Assembly: GCA_003138355.1 (NCBI GenBank)
Contig: PLFX01000042.1
Span: forward strand, 38,351-102,350
From: Solirubrobacterales bacterium
GTDB lineage: Bacteria > Actinomycetota > Thermoleophilia > Solirubrobacterales > Solirubrobacteraceae
Reading direction: 5' to 3'
DNA: 64,000 nucleotides
Of the stretch, positions 37,554-45,458 are shown piece by piece; position 1 is the stretch's first letter; each line of letters begins with the position of its first letter. The position numbers were made by a program, and so were the translations under genes. The notes beneath the pieces are model-generated. The model did not search any database, was not told where the DNA came from, and saw only the letters and a list, made by a program, of their open reading frames with translations.

Positions 37554-38605
37554 CAGCGCGCTCCGAACTGGCGCAGGAAGCGAAGGTCGCCATCGAAGTA
37601 GAGCCGTAGATCGGGGACGCCATGGCGGAGCATCGCGATCCGCTCGACGCCCATGCCGAACGCGAAGCCCGTGACCTTGTCGGGGTCGTAGCCGTATTCG
37701 CGTACGTAGTCGAACACGTTCGGGTCGACCATGCCCGCCCCGAGCACCTCGAGCCAGCCCGAGCCCTTGCATAGCGGGCAGCGTGAGCCGTCGCGCATGT
37801 ACCCGGCGTCGCAGTTGAAGCACGACACGTCGACCTCGACCGAGGGCTCGGTGAAGGGGAAGAAGTGCGGGCGCAACAGGACGTCGCGGTCGGGGCCAAA
37901 GATCGCGCGCGCGAACGCGAGCAGCGTCCCCTTGAGGTCGGCGAGCGTCACGCCCTCGTCGACGGCGAGCCCCTCGACCTGATGGAACTGGGGTGTGTGC
38001 GTCGCGTCGTTGTCGGGCCGGTAGACGCGGCCAGGCGCGATCACGTAGATCGGCGGCGGCTGGGCGATCATCGCGCGCACCTGCACCGGCGAGGTGTGGA
38101 CGCGCAGGACCGTGTCGTCGTCGATGTAGAAGGTGTCCGTGCGCGCGCGCGAGGGGTGCGTGACGTCCGTGTTGAGCGCGTCGAAGGTGTATTCGACGAG
38201 CTCGACCTCGGGACCTTCGGCGACCTGGAAGCCGAGCCCGAGGAAGACGTCCTCGATGTCGCGGCGCGTCTGCGTGATCAGGTGCACGTGGCCGACCGGT
38301 AGCGACGGCGCTCCGGGGAGCGACACGTCGATAGCATCGTCGGCAGCGATCTCGCCTGCGGCGAGATCAGCCTCCTTGAGCTCGAGCGCCCGCTCGATTT
38401 GCCCGCGCGCGGCGTTGCCCGCAGCGCCTATCGCGGCGCGCTCGGCGGGCTCGAGCTGCGGGATCGTGCGCAGGAGCTGCGGGAGCTCGGCCTTGCGGCC
38501 GAGGTACTGGATCCGCAGCCGCTCGAGCGCCTCGGGGTCGTCCGCGGCCTCGATCGCGGCCACGGCTTCGTCCTGGACCTCGGAGATGCGGTCGCTGGCG
38601 CTCAT
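37553..38605 (-). CDS. pheS: Phenylalanyl-tRNA synthetase alpha subunit
   Basis: 350 aa class II synthetase. Coiled-coil N-terminal region (1-85), GFQVAEGPEVELVEYTFDAL (about 122), motif 2 HTSPVQVRAM and RVYRPDNDATHTPQFHQVEG (about 190), motif 3 GFAFGMGVERIAMLRHG near 320. A four-cysteine knuckle (CFNCDAGYM...CPLC, about 258-277) is inserted before LEVLGAGMVDPNVF; this zinc-ribbon-like insert occurs in some bacterial PheS. Overlaps trmH by ATGA (38602-38605). Confidence 0.97.
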   Translation of the reverse strand: MSASDRISEVQDEAVAAIEAADDPEALERLRIQYLGRKAELPQLLRTIPQLEPAERAAIGAAGNAARGQIERALELKEADLAAGEIAADDAIDVSLPGAPSLPVGHVHLITQTRRDIEDVFLGLGFQVAEGPEVELVEYTFDALNTDVTHPSRARTDTFYIDDDTVLRVHTSPVQVRAMIAQPPPIYVIAPGRVYRPDNDATHTPQFHQVEGLAVDEGVTLADLKGTLLAFARAIFGPDRDVLLRPHFFPFTEPSVEVDVSCFNCDAGYMRDGSRCPLCKGSGWLEVLGAGMVDPNVFDYVREYGYDPDKVTGFAFGMGVERIAMLRHGVPDLRLYFDGDLRFLRQFGAR

Positions 38606-39309
38606 GGCGCGGCCATCCTAGTTGCCTCATAGAGCGCGACCGTGGCGGCCATCGCGGCGTTCAGCGAGTCGCCCGCCTTCTGGCGGATCGCGCGCGTGTC
38701 ATCGACGGCAGCCAGCAGCTCGGCCGGTACTCCCGTGCGCTCGCCGCCGAGCAGCAGCGTGCCCTCGTGGATCGGACCGAGTAGGCGCCGATCGGCGTTC
38801 GGGCTCAGCGCGATGATCGGGCGCGGAAGCTCCTCGAGCGTGCTGAAGCGCGCGAGCGCCGTCGCGAATATCGCACCCATCGAGGCGCGCACGGCCTTTG
38901 GCGCGTGCGGGTCGGCGGTGTCGGGGCCGATCGCCACACAGGACACCCCGAACGAGTGCGCGGCGCGGATGATCGTGCCGACGTTGCCGGGATCGTGCAC
39001 GCCCCACAGCGCGACCGCGAGCGGCCCGCAGACGGGATCCCAGCGCTGCTCGAAGACGGCGATCAGGCGCGTTCCCGAGCCGAGCTGCGAGACCTTGCCG
39101 AGAACCGCGGGCGAGGTCTCGAGCCAGTCGTCGGCGGCCCCGGCGAGACCAGGCGCGCACAGAACATAGAGCGAGACCCGTCCGGCGGCGCGAGCCGCCG
39201 CATAAAGATCCTCGCCTTCAGCGGCGAAGCACCCGCTCTTGGCGCGCGCGCTCGCGCGCCCGAGCTTGCGGATCTCCTTGATGTGATGGTTGGCGATGGA
39301 GCTGATCAT
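38602..39309 (-). CDS. TrmH/SpoU family RNA 2'-O-methyltransferase
   Basis: 235 aa from MISSIANHHIKEIRKLGRAS at 39309. The SpoU knot motifs are intact: ALWGVHDPGNVGTIIRAAHS (about 103), LLLGGERTGVPAEL (about 187) and RQKAGDSLNAAMAATVALYE near the end. An N-terminal substrate-binding domain (FAAEGEDLYAAA) suggests the 23S rRNA G2251/tsnR-like subgroup; the exact nucleotide is not predictable. Its ATG lies 1 nt past the T-tract of the rplT terminator and has no Shine-Dalgarno. It is the first gene of the overlapping trmH-pheS-pheT-argCJBD run. Confidence 0.9.
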   Translation of the reverse strand: MISSIANHHIKEIRKLGRASARAKSGCFAAEGEDLYAAARAAGRVSLYVLCAPGLAGAADDWLETSPAVLGKVSQLGSGTRLIAVFEQRWDPVCGPLAVALWGVHDPGNVGTIIRAAHSFGVSCVAIGPDTADPHAPKAVRASMGAIFATALARFSTLEELPRPIIALSPNADRRLLGPIHEGTLLLGGERTGVPAELLAAVDDTRAIRQKAGDSLNAAMAATVALYEATRMAAP

Positions 39310-39310
39310 G

Positions 39311-39338
39311 AAACAAAAAAGGCGCCTGTTTCGGCGCC
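39311..39338 (-). terminator. Intrinsic terminator after rplT
   Basis: Minus strand: GGCGCC-GAAACA-GGCGCC followed by TTTTTTGTTT. The stem is 6 bp, extendable by flanking G/C, with a 6-nt loop. It lies 27 bp downstream of the rplT stop and ends 1 nt before the ATG of the trmH-like gene. It is the clearest rho-independent terminator in the window. Confidence 0.9.
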
Positions 39339-39365
39339 CGGAGGATCGTGTGTCGGCCTGCGTGC

Positions 39366-39725
39366 TCAGGCAGCCGACGCCTCGCGGGCGGCCTCCACGA
39401 ATCGGCGGAAAGTCTCGGGGTCGCGCACGGCGATATCGGCGAGCACCTTGCGGTCGAGCTCGATCCCGGCCAGCTGGAGGCCGTGGATGAGCTGCGAGTA
39501 GGACGTGCCGTTCTCGCGCGCGGCGGCGTTGATGCGCGTGATCCACAGGCGACGGAAGTCGCGCTTGCGGTTGCGCCGGTCGCGGTAGGCGTAGGAGTCC
39601 GCCTTCATCAGCGCTTCCTTGGCGCGCTTGTAGTTCGAGTGCGCCTCGCCTCGGAAGCCCTTCGTCAGCTCGAGCGTCGCCCGCCGCTTCTTCTTCGCAT
39701 GGACCGAGCGCTTGACGCGAGTCAT
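39366..39725 (-). CDS. rplT: 50S ribosomal protein L20
   Basis: 119 aa. [40 protein letters not shown] and [20 protein letters not shown] are classic L20 segments. It binds 23S rRNA early in 50S assembly. It overlaps rpmI by ATGA (39722-39725) and is followed by a strong terminator. Confidence 0.98.
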   Translation of the reverse strand: MTRVKRSVHAKKKRRATLELTKGFRGEAHSNYKRAKEALMKADSYAYRDRRNRKRDFRRLWITRINAAARENGTSYSQLIHGLQLAGIELDRKVLADIAVRDPETFRRFVEAAREASAA

Positions 39726-39925
39726 CGACCGTTGCCTCCGAGCAGCTTCTTCACGCGCGGCGCGTCATCGTTCGAGATCGCGGCCGGGCGGCCGAGGGCG
39801 CGCTTGTGCTTGGCCGACTTCTTTTCGAGGATGTGGCTCGTGAACGCGTGATGGCCGCGAACCTTGCCTGTGCCGGTCAGCTTGAAGCGCTTCTTAGCGC
39901 CCGAGTGGGACTTCATCTTCGGCAT
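39722..39925 (-). CDS. rpmI: 50S ribosomal protein L35
   Basis: 67 aa from [20 protein letters not shown] at 39925; a longer frame to 40000 adds no L35-like sequence. [20 protein letters not shown] and [14 protein letters not shown] are typical. It is normally the middle gene of infC-rpmI-rplT; here about 725 bp carrying the DUF1003-like gene and a short ORF separate it from infC on the same strand. Confidence 0.97.
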   Translation of the reverse strand: MPKMKSHSGAKKRFKLTGTGKVRGHHAFTSHILEKKSAKHKRALGRPAAISNDDAPRVKKLLGGNGR

Positions 39926-40003
39926 GCGAGCAGGGAAGTATGGCAGACGTGCCGCTGCGACACGGGCCCTTTGGACGGCGACGCGGACGCTCGGAGGCAC
40001 CGC

Positions 40004-40084
40004 CTAGTTCGCCGCCTGCTTGAGCGCGCCGATCGCCGCGATCAGCTCGTCGCGCAGCTGGCTGATCCCACCCTCGACCTTCAT
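40004..40084 (-). CDS. Candidate 26-codon ORF coupled to the DUF1003-like gene
   Basis: Reads MKVEGGISQLRDELIAAIGA then LKQAAN. Its ATG overlaps the stop of the upstream gene as ATGA (40081-40084), the same coupling used throughout this strand. It would form one amphipathic helix. It may be a real microprotein or the cut-off C-terminus of the preceding protein after a frameshift. Confidence 0.35.
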   Translation of the reverse strand: MKVEGGISQLRDELIAAIGALKQAAN

Positions 40085-40542
40085 TCGACCTTGTTCAGCA
40101 CCGTCTCGACGTCCTCGAAGGTCTTTGCAGCGCGAGCGTCCGCGGCCTCGGACTGCACGTTCTGCCCGACCATGATCGCCGGGAGGAGGACGAGCTGGAG
40201 GAAGGTCTGCGCGATCCATGAGATCAGTGCGATCGTCGAAGCGCGCGTGACGACCGAGGGCAGCGCGTGCGCCGGGATGATGCTCGCGGTGGTCAGGACC
40301 GCCGGCAGGCTGAGCAGCGCGATGACGCAGAAGATCCACGTGCACGTCATCGTCCCGACCTTGTCGGTGATCAACACGGCGGCGGCCTTGTTGAAGCGCT
40401 GATAGCGCGTCGCCGACGGTAGGTGGTCCGTCGTCTTCCCGTGGACCGCGTGGCCGTGCTTGGTGTACCCGTGCTGCGGATGGTGCCTACCGGAGGGCGT
40501 GGCCGGCCCGGTAGACGGCGGCGTCAGCGTGGTGCTGCTCAT
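40081..40542 (-). CDS. DUF1003-like membrane protein with His-rich N-terminus
   Basis: 153 aa from MSSTTLTPPSTGPATPSGRH at 40542, supported by GGGAGG 7 nt upstream; 14 extra codons upstream are not needed. A polar stretch with many histidines (HHPQHGYTKHGHAVHGKTTD, about 20-39) precedes two membrane helices (about 71-90 and 107-128). The end, LPAIMVGQNVQSEAADARAA, resembles the SQNRQ segment of DUF1003 proteins. Function unknown. It interrupts the usual infC-rpmI linkage. Confidence 0.65.
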   Translation of the reverse strand: MSSTTLTPPSTGPATPSGRHHPQHGYTKHGHAVHGKTTDHLPSATRYQRFNKAAAVLITDKVGTMTCTWIFCVIALLSLPAVLTTASIIPAHALPSVVTRASTIALISWIAQTFLQLVLLPAIMVGQNVQSEAADARAAKTFEDVETVLNKVE

Positions 40543-40650
40543 GCGTCCTCCCCTGGCGTTCGGTGTGCCCTTGATGCCAGGCACGCGCGATTCTGACGCC
40601 CGCAGGGGCGGATCAAAGCGGGGCGGCGGCGACCGGCCGCCGCCCGAAGC

Positions 40651-41646
40651 TCAGGAGTCGCTGCTCGGCTTCGTCTTCGAGGCGGTGCTGCGAGGCTTCG
40701 CTGCCGGCTTGGTCGCCGGCTTGGCGCTCGCCGCCTTCGCGCTCGCCGCTTTGGCGCTCGCCGGCTTGGCGCTCGTCGGCTTGGCGCTCGTCGATGCCGC
40801 TCGTGCCGGGGCCTTCTTTGGCTTCGCCTCCGGCGCGGCTTCGGCGACCGGCTCGGGGGTGCTGGCGGCAGGCTCGACGACCGGCTCGGGGACGCTCGCG
40901 GCAGGCTCGGGAACGCTCGCGGCAGGCTCGGGGACGCTCGCGGCAGGCTCGGCGACCGGCTCCGGCGCAGCCGCCACGTCCTCCGTCGGGCTTGCCCCGT
41001 TGCCGCTGACCGGCTCGGCGGCCACCTCGACGAGAGCGTCGTCGGGCGCCGCGCCGTTGCCCGATCCGTTCGCGCCCTTGTCGAAGTGCCCCGAGAGGAC
41101 CGCCTTCGACGGTCCGAGCATCATCGTCATGTTGCGCCCCTCGTGGAGCGGACGCTGCTCGACGACGCCGTACTCGGCAAGCTCATCCGCGATGCGGTCG
41201 AGCAGCTGGATGCCGCGCTCCGGGTGCGTGACCTCGCGGCCGCGGAACATGATCGTGATCTTGACCTTGTCCTTGTGGCGCAGGAAGCGCTCGACGTGGC
41301 CCTTCTTCGTCTCGTAGTCGTGCTGGGCGATCTTCGGGCGCAGCTTGATCTCGCGGATAGTGATCTGCTGCTGATGTTTGCGTGCCTGCTTCTGCTTCTG
41401 GGCCTGCTCGTACTTGTACTTGGAGTAGTCGAGCACGCGCACGACGGGGGGCCTCGCCTCAGGCGCGACCTCAACCAGGTCGAGGTCGCGTTCCTGCGCA
41501 TAGCGCAACGCGTCGTCGATCTTCATCACGCCGCGCTGTTCGCTCTGCTCGTCGATCAGCCGAACCTCGGGCACGCGAATGCGCTCGTTTATCCGCGTCA
41601 GGTCCCGCTCAGGCGGGCGCCGGTCGAACCTGCGAGGGACCGGCAC
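40651..41646 (-). CDS. infC: Translation initiation factor IF-3 with long C-terminal extension
   Basis: 331 aa from GTG 41646, against about 170-215 for typical IF-3. Residues about 18-190 are a normal IF-3: INERIRVPEVRLIDEQSEQR, YKYEQAQKQKQARKHQQQIT, RFLRHKDKVKITIMFRGREV. The about 120-residue tail is low-complexity: three VPEPAAS units, then Pro/Ala/Glu, then a Lys/Ala/Ser-rich section (KPASAKAASAKAASAKPA). No Shine-Dalgarno precedes the GTG, and infC is known to use rare initiators, so a start nearer INERIR is possible. IF-3 keeps 30S subunits free and checks the start codon. Confidence 0.92.
   Translation of the reverse strand: MPVPRRFDRRPPERDLTRINERIRVPEVRLIDEQSEQRGVMKIDDALRYAQERDLDLVEVAPEARPPVVRVLDYSKYKYEQAQKQKQARKHQQQITIREIKLRPKIAQHDYETKKGHVERFLRHKDKVKITIMFRGREVTHPERGIQLLDRIADELAEYGVVEQRPLHEGRNMTMMLGPSKAVLSGHFDKGANGSGNGAAPDDALVEVAAEPVSGNGASPTEDVAAAPEPVAEPAASVPEPAASVPEPAASVPEPVVEPAASTPEPVAEAAPEAKPKKAPARAASTSAKPTSAKPASAKAASAKAASAKPATKPAAKPRSTASKTKPSSDS
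40883..40945. repeat. Tandem 21-bp repeat inside infC
   Basis: Three consecutive 21-bp units (GGCTCGGGGACGCTCGCGGC plus A, with one G-to-A change in the second). They encode the AASVPEP units of the IF-3 tail and have diverged partial copies on both sides (40846-40882 and 40946-40970). Such perfect repeats can change copy number by slippage. Confidence 0.9.
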
Positions 41647-41773
41647 TAGTGCGTGCGCGTGCGCGTCAAGCGGTGGGCAGGCGCGACGGTGTCGTTCTGG
41701 CAGCGGCCAACATGATCGAGCATAGCAAGGCGCCGGGCGCGTGACGAGCGCTGCAACAGAGTCGTAACGGGCT

Positions 41774-43699
41774 TCAGTCCGTCCGCGCACGCGCGCGCTC
41801 GGCCAGCTCCCGGGCGAGCTCGCCAACCGCCACGGGACCGCGGTCCGCGCCGCCGTGCGAGCGCACCGACACGGTCCCCTCCGCCGCCTCGCGCTCGCCC
41901 AGCACGAGCATGTACGGCACCTTGCGCAGCTCCGCGTCGCGGATCTTGCGCCCAACCGATTCGCTGCGCGCGTCAACCTCGGCGCGCAGGCCCGCCTGAC
42001 CCAGCGCCGCCACGACCGCCTCCCCCGCCTCGTTGAAGCGGTCCGCGACGGGCAGCACGATCGCCTGAACCGGCGCGAGCCAGAACGGCAGCACGCCGGC
42101 GTAGTGCTCGATCATGATCCCGATGAAGCGCTCGAAGGAGCCGAGCAGCGCGCGGTGGATCATCACCGGCCGGTGCTCCGCATTGTCCGCGCCCGTGTAG
42201 GCGAGGTCGAAACGCTCCGGCATCGAGTAGTCGAGCTGAACCGTCCCGAGCTGCCAGGAGCGCCCGATCGAGTCGGTCAGGTGCATGTCGATCTTCGGGC
42301 CGTAGAACGCGCCGTCGCCGGGATTCAGCTCGTAGGCCAGCCCCTCCGAGTCGAGCGCCCCGGCGAGCGCCGCCTCCGCGCGGTCCCACATCTCGTCGCT
42401 GCCGATTCGCTTCTCGGGACGCGTCGACAGCTCAAGGCGCGGCTCGAGCCCGAACAGGTCGTACAGATCGAAGCCGAAGCGCAGGCACTGCACCACCTCG
42501 TCCTGCACCTGCTCGTCGGTGCAGAAGATGTGCGCGTCGTCCTGGGTGATGTGCCGCACGCGCATCAGCCCGTGTAGTACGCCGCTCGGCTCGTGACGGT
42601 GAACGAGGCCAGCCTCGCTGTAGCGCACCGGCAGGTCGCGGTAGGAGCGCCGCTCATCCTTGTAAATCTGGATGTGCGCAGGGCAGTTCATCGGCTTGAG
42701 CCCCATCGCACGCCCCTCGACGTCGGTGAAGTACATGTTGTCCTTGTACTTCTCCCAGTGGCCTGACTGCTTCCACAGTTCGACGTCGTAGAGCATCGGC
42801 GTCTTCACCTCGCGGTAGCCGCGCGCTTGGTTCTCCTCACGCCACAGCTCGGTCAGCTGGTTCCAGACCGCCATCCCCGCCGGCTTCCAGAACGGGCTCC
42901 CCGGCGAGAGCTCGCTGAACATGAACAGCCCGAGCTCGCGTCCGAGCCGGCGATGATCGCGCTGGCGTGCCAGCTCGAGCTGCTCGAGGTATGCGTCGAG
43001 CTCCTGCTTTGAGAGAAACGCGGTCCCGTAGATCCGCGTCAACATTGTCCGGCGCGAGTCCCCGCGCCAGTAGGCGCCGGCCACCGACTGCAGCGCGAAC
43101 GCCTTCACCGTCGCGGTGCTCGGGGCGTGCGGTCCACGGCAGAGGTCGGTGAACGGCCCGTTGGTGTACAGCGAGACCGTCTCGACGCCCTCGTCGCGCA
43201 TGAGGTCGTCGATCAGCTCGACCTTGTAGTCCTGCCGCTGCGCGAGGAAGCGCTCGCGTGCCGCCGCGACCGGCAGGTCCTCGCGTACGAACGGCTCGCC
43301 GGCCTTGATGTGCGCGCGCATTCGCTCCTCGATCGCCGGGAAGTCGGCCTCACTGAGCACTACACCCTCAGGGAACTCGAAGTCATAGTAGAAGCCGTTC
43401 TCGATCGCCGGACCGATCGAGATCTTCACGCCCGGATAGAGCTCCATCACCGCGGTCGCGAGCACGTGCGCCGCGTCGTGGCGGACGAGCGGGAGCGCCT
43501 CATCGCTCTTGGCGGTGATCACTGCCACGCTCGCCCCGTCGCGCAGCGGCGCCGCGAGGTCGCGCACCTGCCCGTCGGCGGCCACCGCGAGCGCGGCGCG
43601 CGCGAGCCCCGGCCCGATCGCCGACGCGAGATCGGCCCCACTCGCGCCTTCCGCGAGCTCGAGCTCCTTGCCGTCAGGTAGGTGAACGTGAAGCGCCAT
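41774..43699 (-). CDS. thrS: Threonyl-tRNA synthetase
   Basis: 641 aa. TGS domain (1-60), N2 editing domain with HDAAHVLATAVMELYPGVKI (about 75) and the HxxxH/C site around PSTATVKAFALQS, then the class II core with zinc ligands in LKPMNCPAHIQIYK, HRHEPSGVLHGLMRVRHITQ and a final HMLM-type anticodon domain VLPVADRFNEAGEAV. It charges tRNA(Thr). It precedes infC by 127 bp on the same strand, a common arrangement. Confidence 0.97.
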   Translation of the reverse strand: MALHVHLPDGKELELAEGASGADLASAIGPGLARAALAVAADGQVRDLAAPLRDGASVAVITAKSDEALPLVRHDAAHVLATAVMELYPGVKISIGPAIENGFYYDFEFPEGVVLSEADFPAIEERMRAHIKAGEPFVREDLPVAAARERFLAQRQDYKVELIDDLMRDEGVETVSLYTNGPFTDLCRGPHAPSTATVKAFALQSVAGAYWRGDSRRTMLTRIYGTAFLSKQELDAYLEQLELARQRDHRRLGRELGLFMFSELSPGSPFWKPAGMAVWNQLTELWREENQARGYREVKTPMLYDVELWKQSGHWEKYKDNMYFTDVEGRAMGLKPMNCPAHIQIYKDERRSYRDLPVRYSEAGLVHRHEPSGVLHGLMRVRHITQDDAHIFCTDEQVQDEVVQCLRFGFDLYDLFGLEPRLELSTRPEKRIGSDEMWDRAEAALAGALDSEGLAYELNPGDGAFYGPKIDMHLTDSIGRSWQLGTVQLDYSMPERFDLAYTGADNAEHRPVMIHRALLGSFERFIGIMIEHYAGVLPFWLAPVQAIVLPVADRFNEAGEAVVAALGQAGLRAEVDARSESVGRKIRDAELRKVPYMLVLGEREAAEGTVSVRSHGGADRGPVAVGELARELAERARARTD

Positions 43700-43743
43700 C
43701 TCCGCCCGGCGATCCTACCCGCCGCTCCAGCTACTCTGGATTG

Positions 43744-44289
43744 GTGGAGTCACTACAGGGCAAGCTCCTCATCGCAGCCCCAACGCTGATCGATCCGAAC
43801 TTCTCCCGCACGGTCATCCTCGTCGCGGCGCACAGCGAAGACGGCGCCCTCGGCCTCGTCCTCAACCGCCCGCTCGATACCGTCCTCGCGGACGTCGCCC
43901 CCGTTCTCGGGAGCCTCGCCGAGCCGGGAGCCGTGCTCCACCGCGGCGGCCCCGTCGCGCCCGAGAGCGCGGTCCTGCTCGCCGAGTTCGAGGATCCCTC
44001 GCTTGCGGCGCTCCTGATCTTCGGCGACACCGGTCTGCCCTCCGCAACGGTCGACCTCGCCGACCTCGAGAGCGGCGTTCGCCGCGCGCGCGTCTTCGCC
44101 GGGCACTCCGGCTGGGGCCCGGGCCAGCTCGATGCCGAGCTCGAGGCGGAGTCCTGGATCATCGGCCAGCTCGCCCCCGACGAGCTCTGGCACGGCGACT
44201 CGGCCGGCCTCTGGGCGCGCGCGCTCGCGCGCAAGGGCGGCGCCTACGCGCTGCTCGCGCGGATGCCCGCCGACCCGTCGATGAACTGA
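43744..44289 (+). CDS. YqgE/AlgH family protein
   Basis: 181 aa from GTG 43744 (TTG 43741 is adjacent and in frame). Typical pattern: LQGKLLIAAPTLIDPNFSRT, GLVLNRPLDTVLADVAP, LHRGGPVAPESAVLL and FAGHSGWGPGQLDAELEAES. The family fold is known, but its biochemical function is not established. It is divergent from thrS (44-bp gap) and converges with the DsbA-like gene. Confidence 0.9.
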   Translation: MESLQGKLLIAAPTLIDPNFSRTVILVAAHSEDGALGLVLNRPLDTVLADVAPVLGSLAEPGAVLHRGGPVAPESAVLLAEFEDPSLAALLIFGDTGLPSATVDLADLESGVRRARVFAGHSGWGPGQLDAELEAESWIIGQLAPDELWHGDSAGLWARALARKGGAYALLARMPADPSMN

Positions 44290-44380
44290 TCTCCTTTTGG
44301 TGCGGTCTGTGATCGGAACGACTTCGGTCGCCTTCACGCGCCCCTTGAAGGCGCACAAGCGACACCGTTAGAGCGCGCGG

Positions 44381-45289
44381 TTAGGGCGCAACGCCGGCCA
44401 GCGCCGCAGCGCTCGCGGCCACAGCCTTGCCGGCGACGTGCCAGAGCGCGTCGTTCCCGAGCGCCTCGCGCGCGATTGCCCCGTCGGCGGCGAGCTCGAT
44501 CAGCGCCTCCTCGGCGGCGGCGCGGTCGGGATCGACGAGGTTGCCGGCAAGCAGCGTGGCGACTTCCTGCGTCGTCAGCCCGTCGCCGAAGTACTCGAGC
44601 AGCGGCAGCGGCCCGTCGGGCGGCAGGTGACGCCCGAGACTGTGGTCGAGGTTTGCGATCGCGACGTCGTAGGCCTCAAGTGGTTGGAAGCCCCCGACCT
44701 CGAGTCGGCGGCCGCCTGACTCGAAGACGACCGACGGCGCGGTGTAGCGGACGAGCTCGCCGTCGAGCGCCGCCTTACCCTGATATTGGGTCGCACCGCC
44801 GGCCGCGTTGCGCGTCTGCGTCTTGTCGGCCTCGTAGGCCGCGATCACCTCGGGCGCGTCGAGCGCTGCGATCACCGCCTTCGCGTCGATCCCCACGACG
44901 CGCGCGAGCGCGCGCTCGATCGCCTCGTCGCAGTCGAGCAGCTCGGTCGTGTTGAACCAGGCGAACTGGAGTGCGCGCATTGCGGCGATCTCGCGGCCCG
45001 GGTGGAGCAAGCGCGTCGCAACGAGTGCGCGGCAGGCGCGCCCGGTCGCAATCGGCCGCTCTTTCGGCTGCGCCGAGAACGGCATCCCGTAACGGTCGCG
45101 GAAGTAGCGCGAGCTGCGCGCCTGACGTGCGGGCGTCGAGCCCTCGCCCGGCTTCTCGCGCAGGGCGATCACTACGAGCCGCCAGACGATCCCGTCGCGG
45201 TAGCGCCAGCGCAGCACACTGAGCGCCGGGTTCGCCGAGTAGCCCCAGGGACAGGCCGGATCGTTGTAGAGCGTGGCCGAGATCGCCAG
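44381..45289 (-). CDS. DsbA-family thioredoxin-fold protein, start uncertain
   Basis: The family's N-terminal strand and active-site loop, TLYNDPACPWGYSANPALSV, are encoded by 45271-45217 and earlier, upstream of the first standard start (GTG 45217). Between the in-frame TAG at 45299-45301 and that GTG there is no ATG, GTG or TTG; CTG (45289) or ATC (45283, with GGAG 8 nt upstream) are the only plausible initiators. Extent is given from the CTG. The motif is CPWG with one cysteine, as in FrnE/2-hydroxychromene isomerase relatives, rather than CxxC. The C-terminal half (GLTTQEVATLLAG) is helical. Cytoplasmic; role unknown. Confidence 0.7.
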   Translation of the reverse strand: MAISATLYNDPACPWGYSANPALSVLRWRYRDGIVWRLVVIALREKPGEGSTPARQARSSRYFRDRYGMPFSAQPKERPIATGRACRALVATRLLHPGREIAAMRALQFAWFNTTELLDCDEAIERALARVVGIDAKAVIAALDAPEVIAAYEADKTQTRNAAGGATQYQGKAALDGELVRYTAPSVVFESGGRRLEVGGFQPLEAYDVAIANLDHSLGRHLPPDGPLPLLEYFGDGLTTQEVATLLAGNLVDPDRAAAEEALIELAADGAIAREALGNDALWHVAGKAVAASAAALAGVAP

Positions 45290-45324
45290 AGCTCCAGGCT
45301 ACACCCTCGAAAACTCCCGCCTGA

Positions 45325-45364
45325 CATGGGGGTTTCGCCGTTTGTACAAACGCGGCCGCCCATG
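45325..45364. promoter_or_regulatory. Palindrome upstream of the ammonium transporter
   Basis: A perfect 14-bp palindrome CGTTTGTACAAACG (45339-45352) lies inside a wider imperfect inverted repeat whose outer arms are CATGGG (45325-45330) and CCCATG (45359-45364). It sits 95 bp before the amt ATG and about 35 bp beyond the 5' end of the divergent DsbA-like gene. This is a good shape for a dimeric regulator's operator. No GlnR-type box was recognised. Confidence 0.5.
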
Positions 45365-45458
45365 TTTGTCCCTGTGGAGCTATCCGGGCCCAGATGCGGC
45401 GCATAGAACTCGCCCACGCCACCAGGCGTAGAAGGTGTTCCACGTCCATAGGAGGTCC

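Noticed and set aside
35580-37601. 673-codon plus-strand frame opposite pheT
   Set aside because: Antisense to a full-length pheT and without domain similarity.
41647-41773. T-box or similar leader before infC/thrS-linked genes
   Set aside because: No T-box sequence or antiterminator stem can be seen in the 127 bp.
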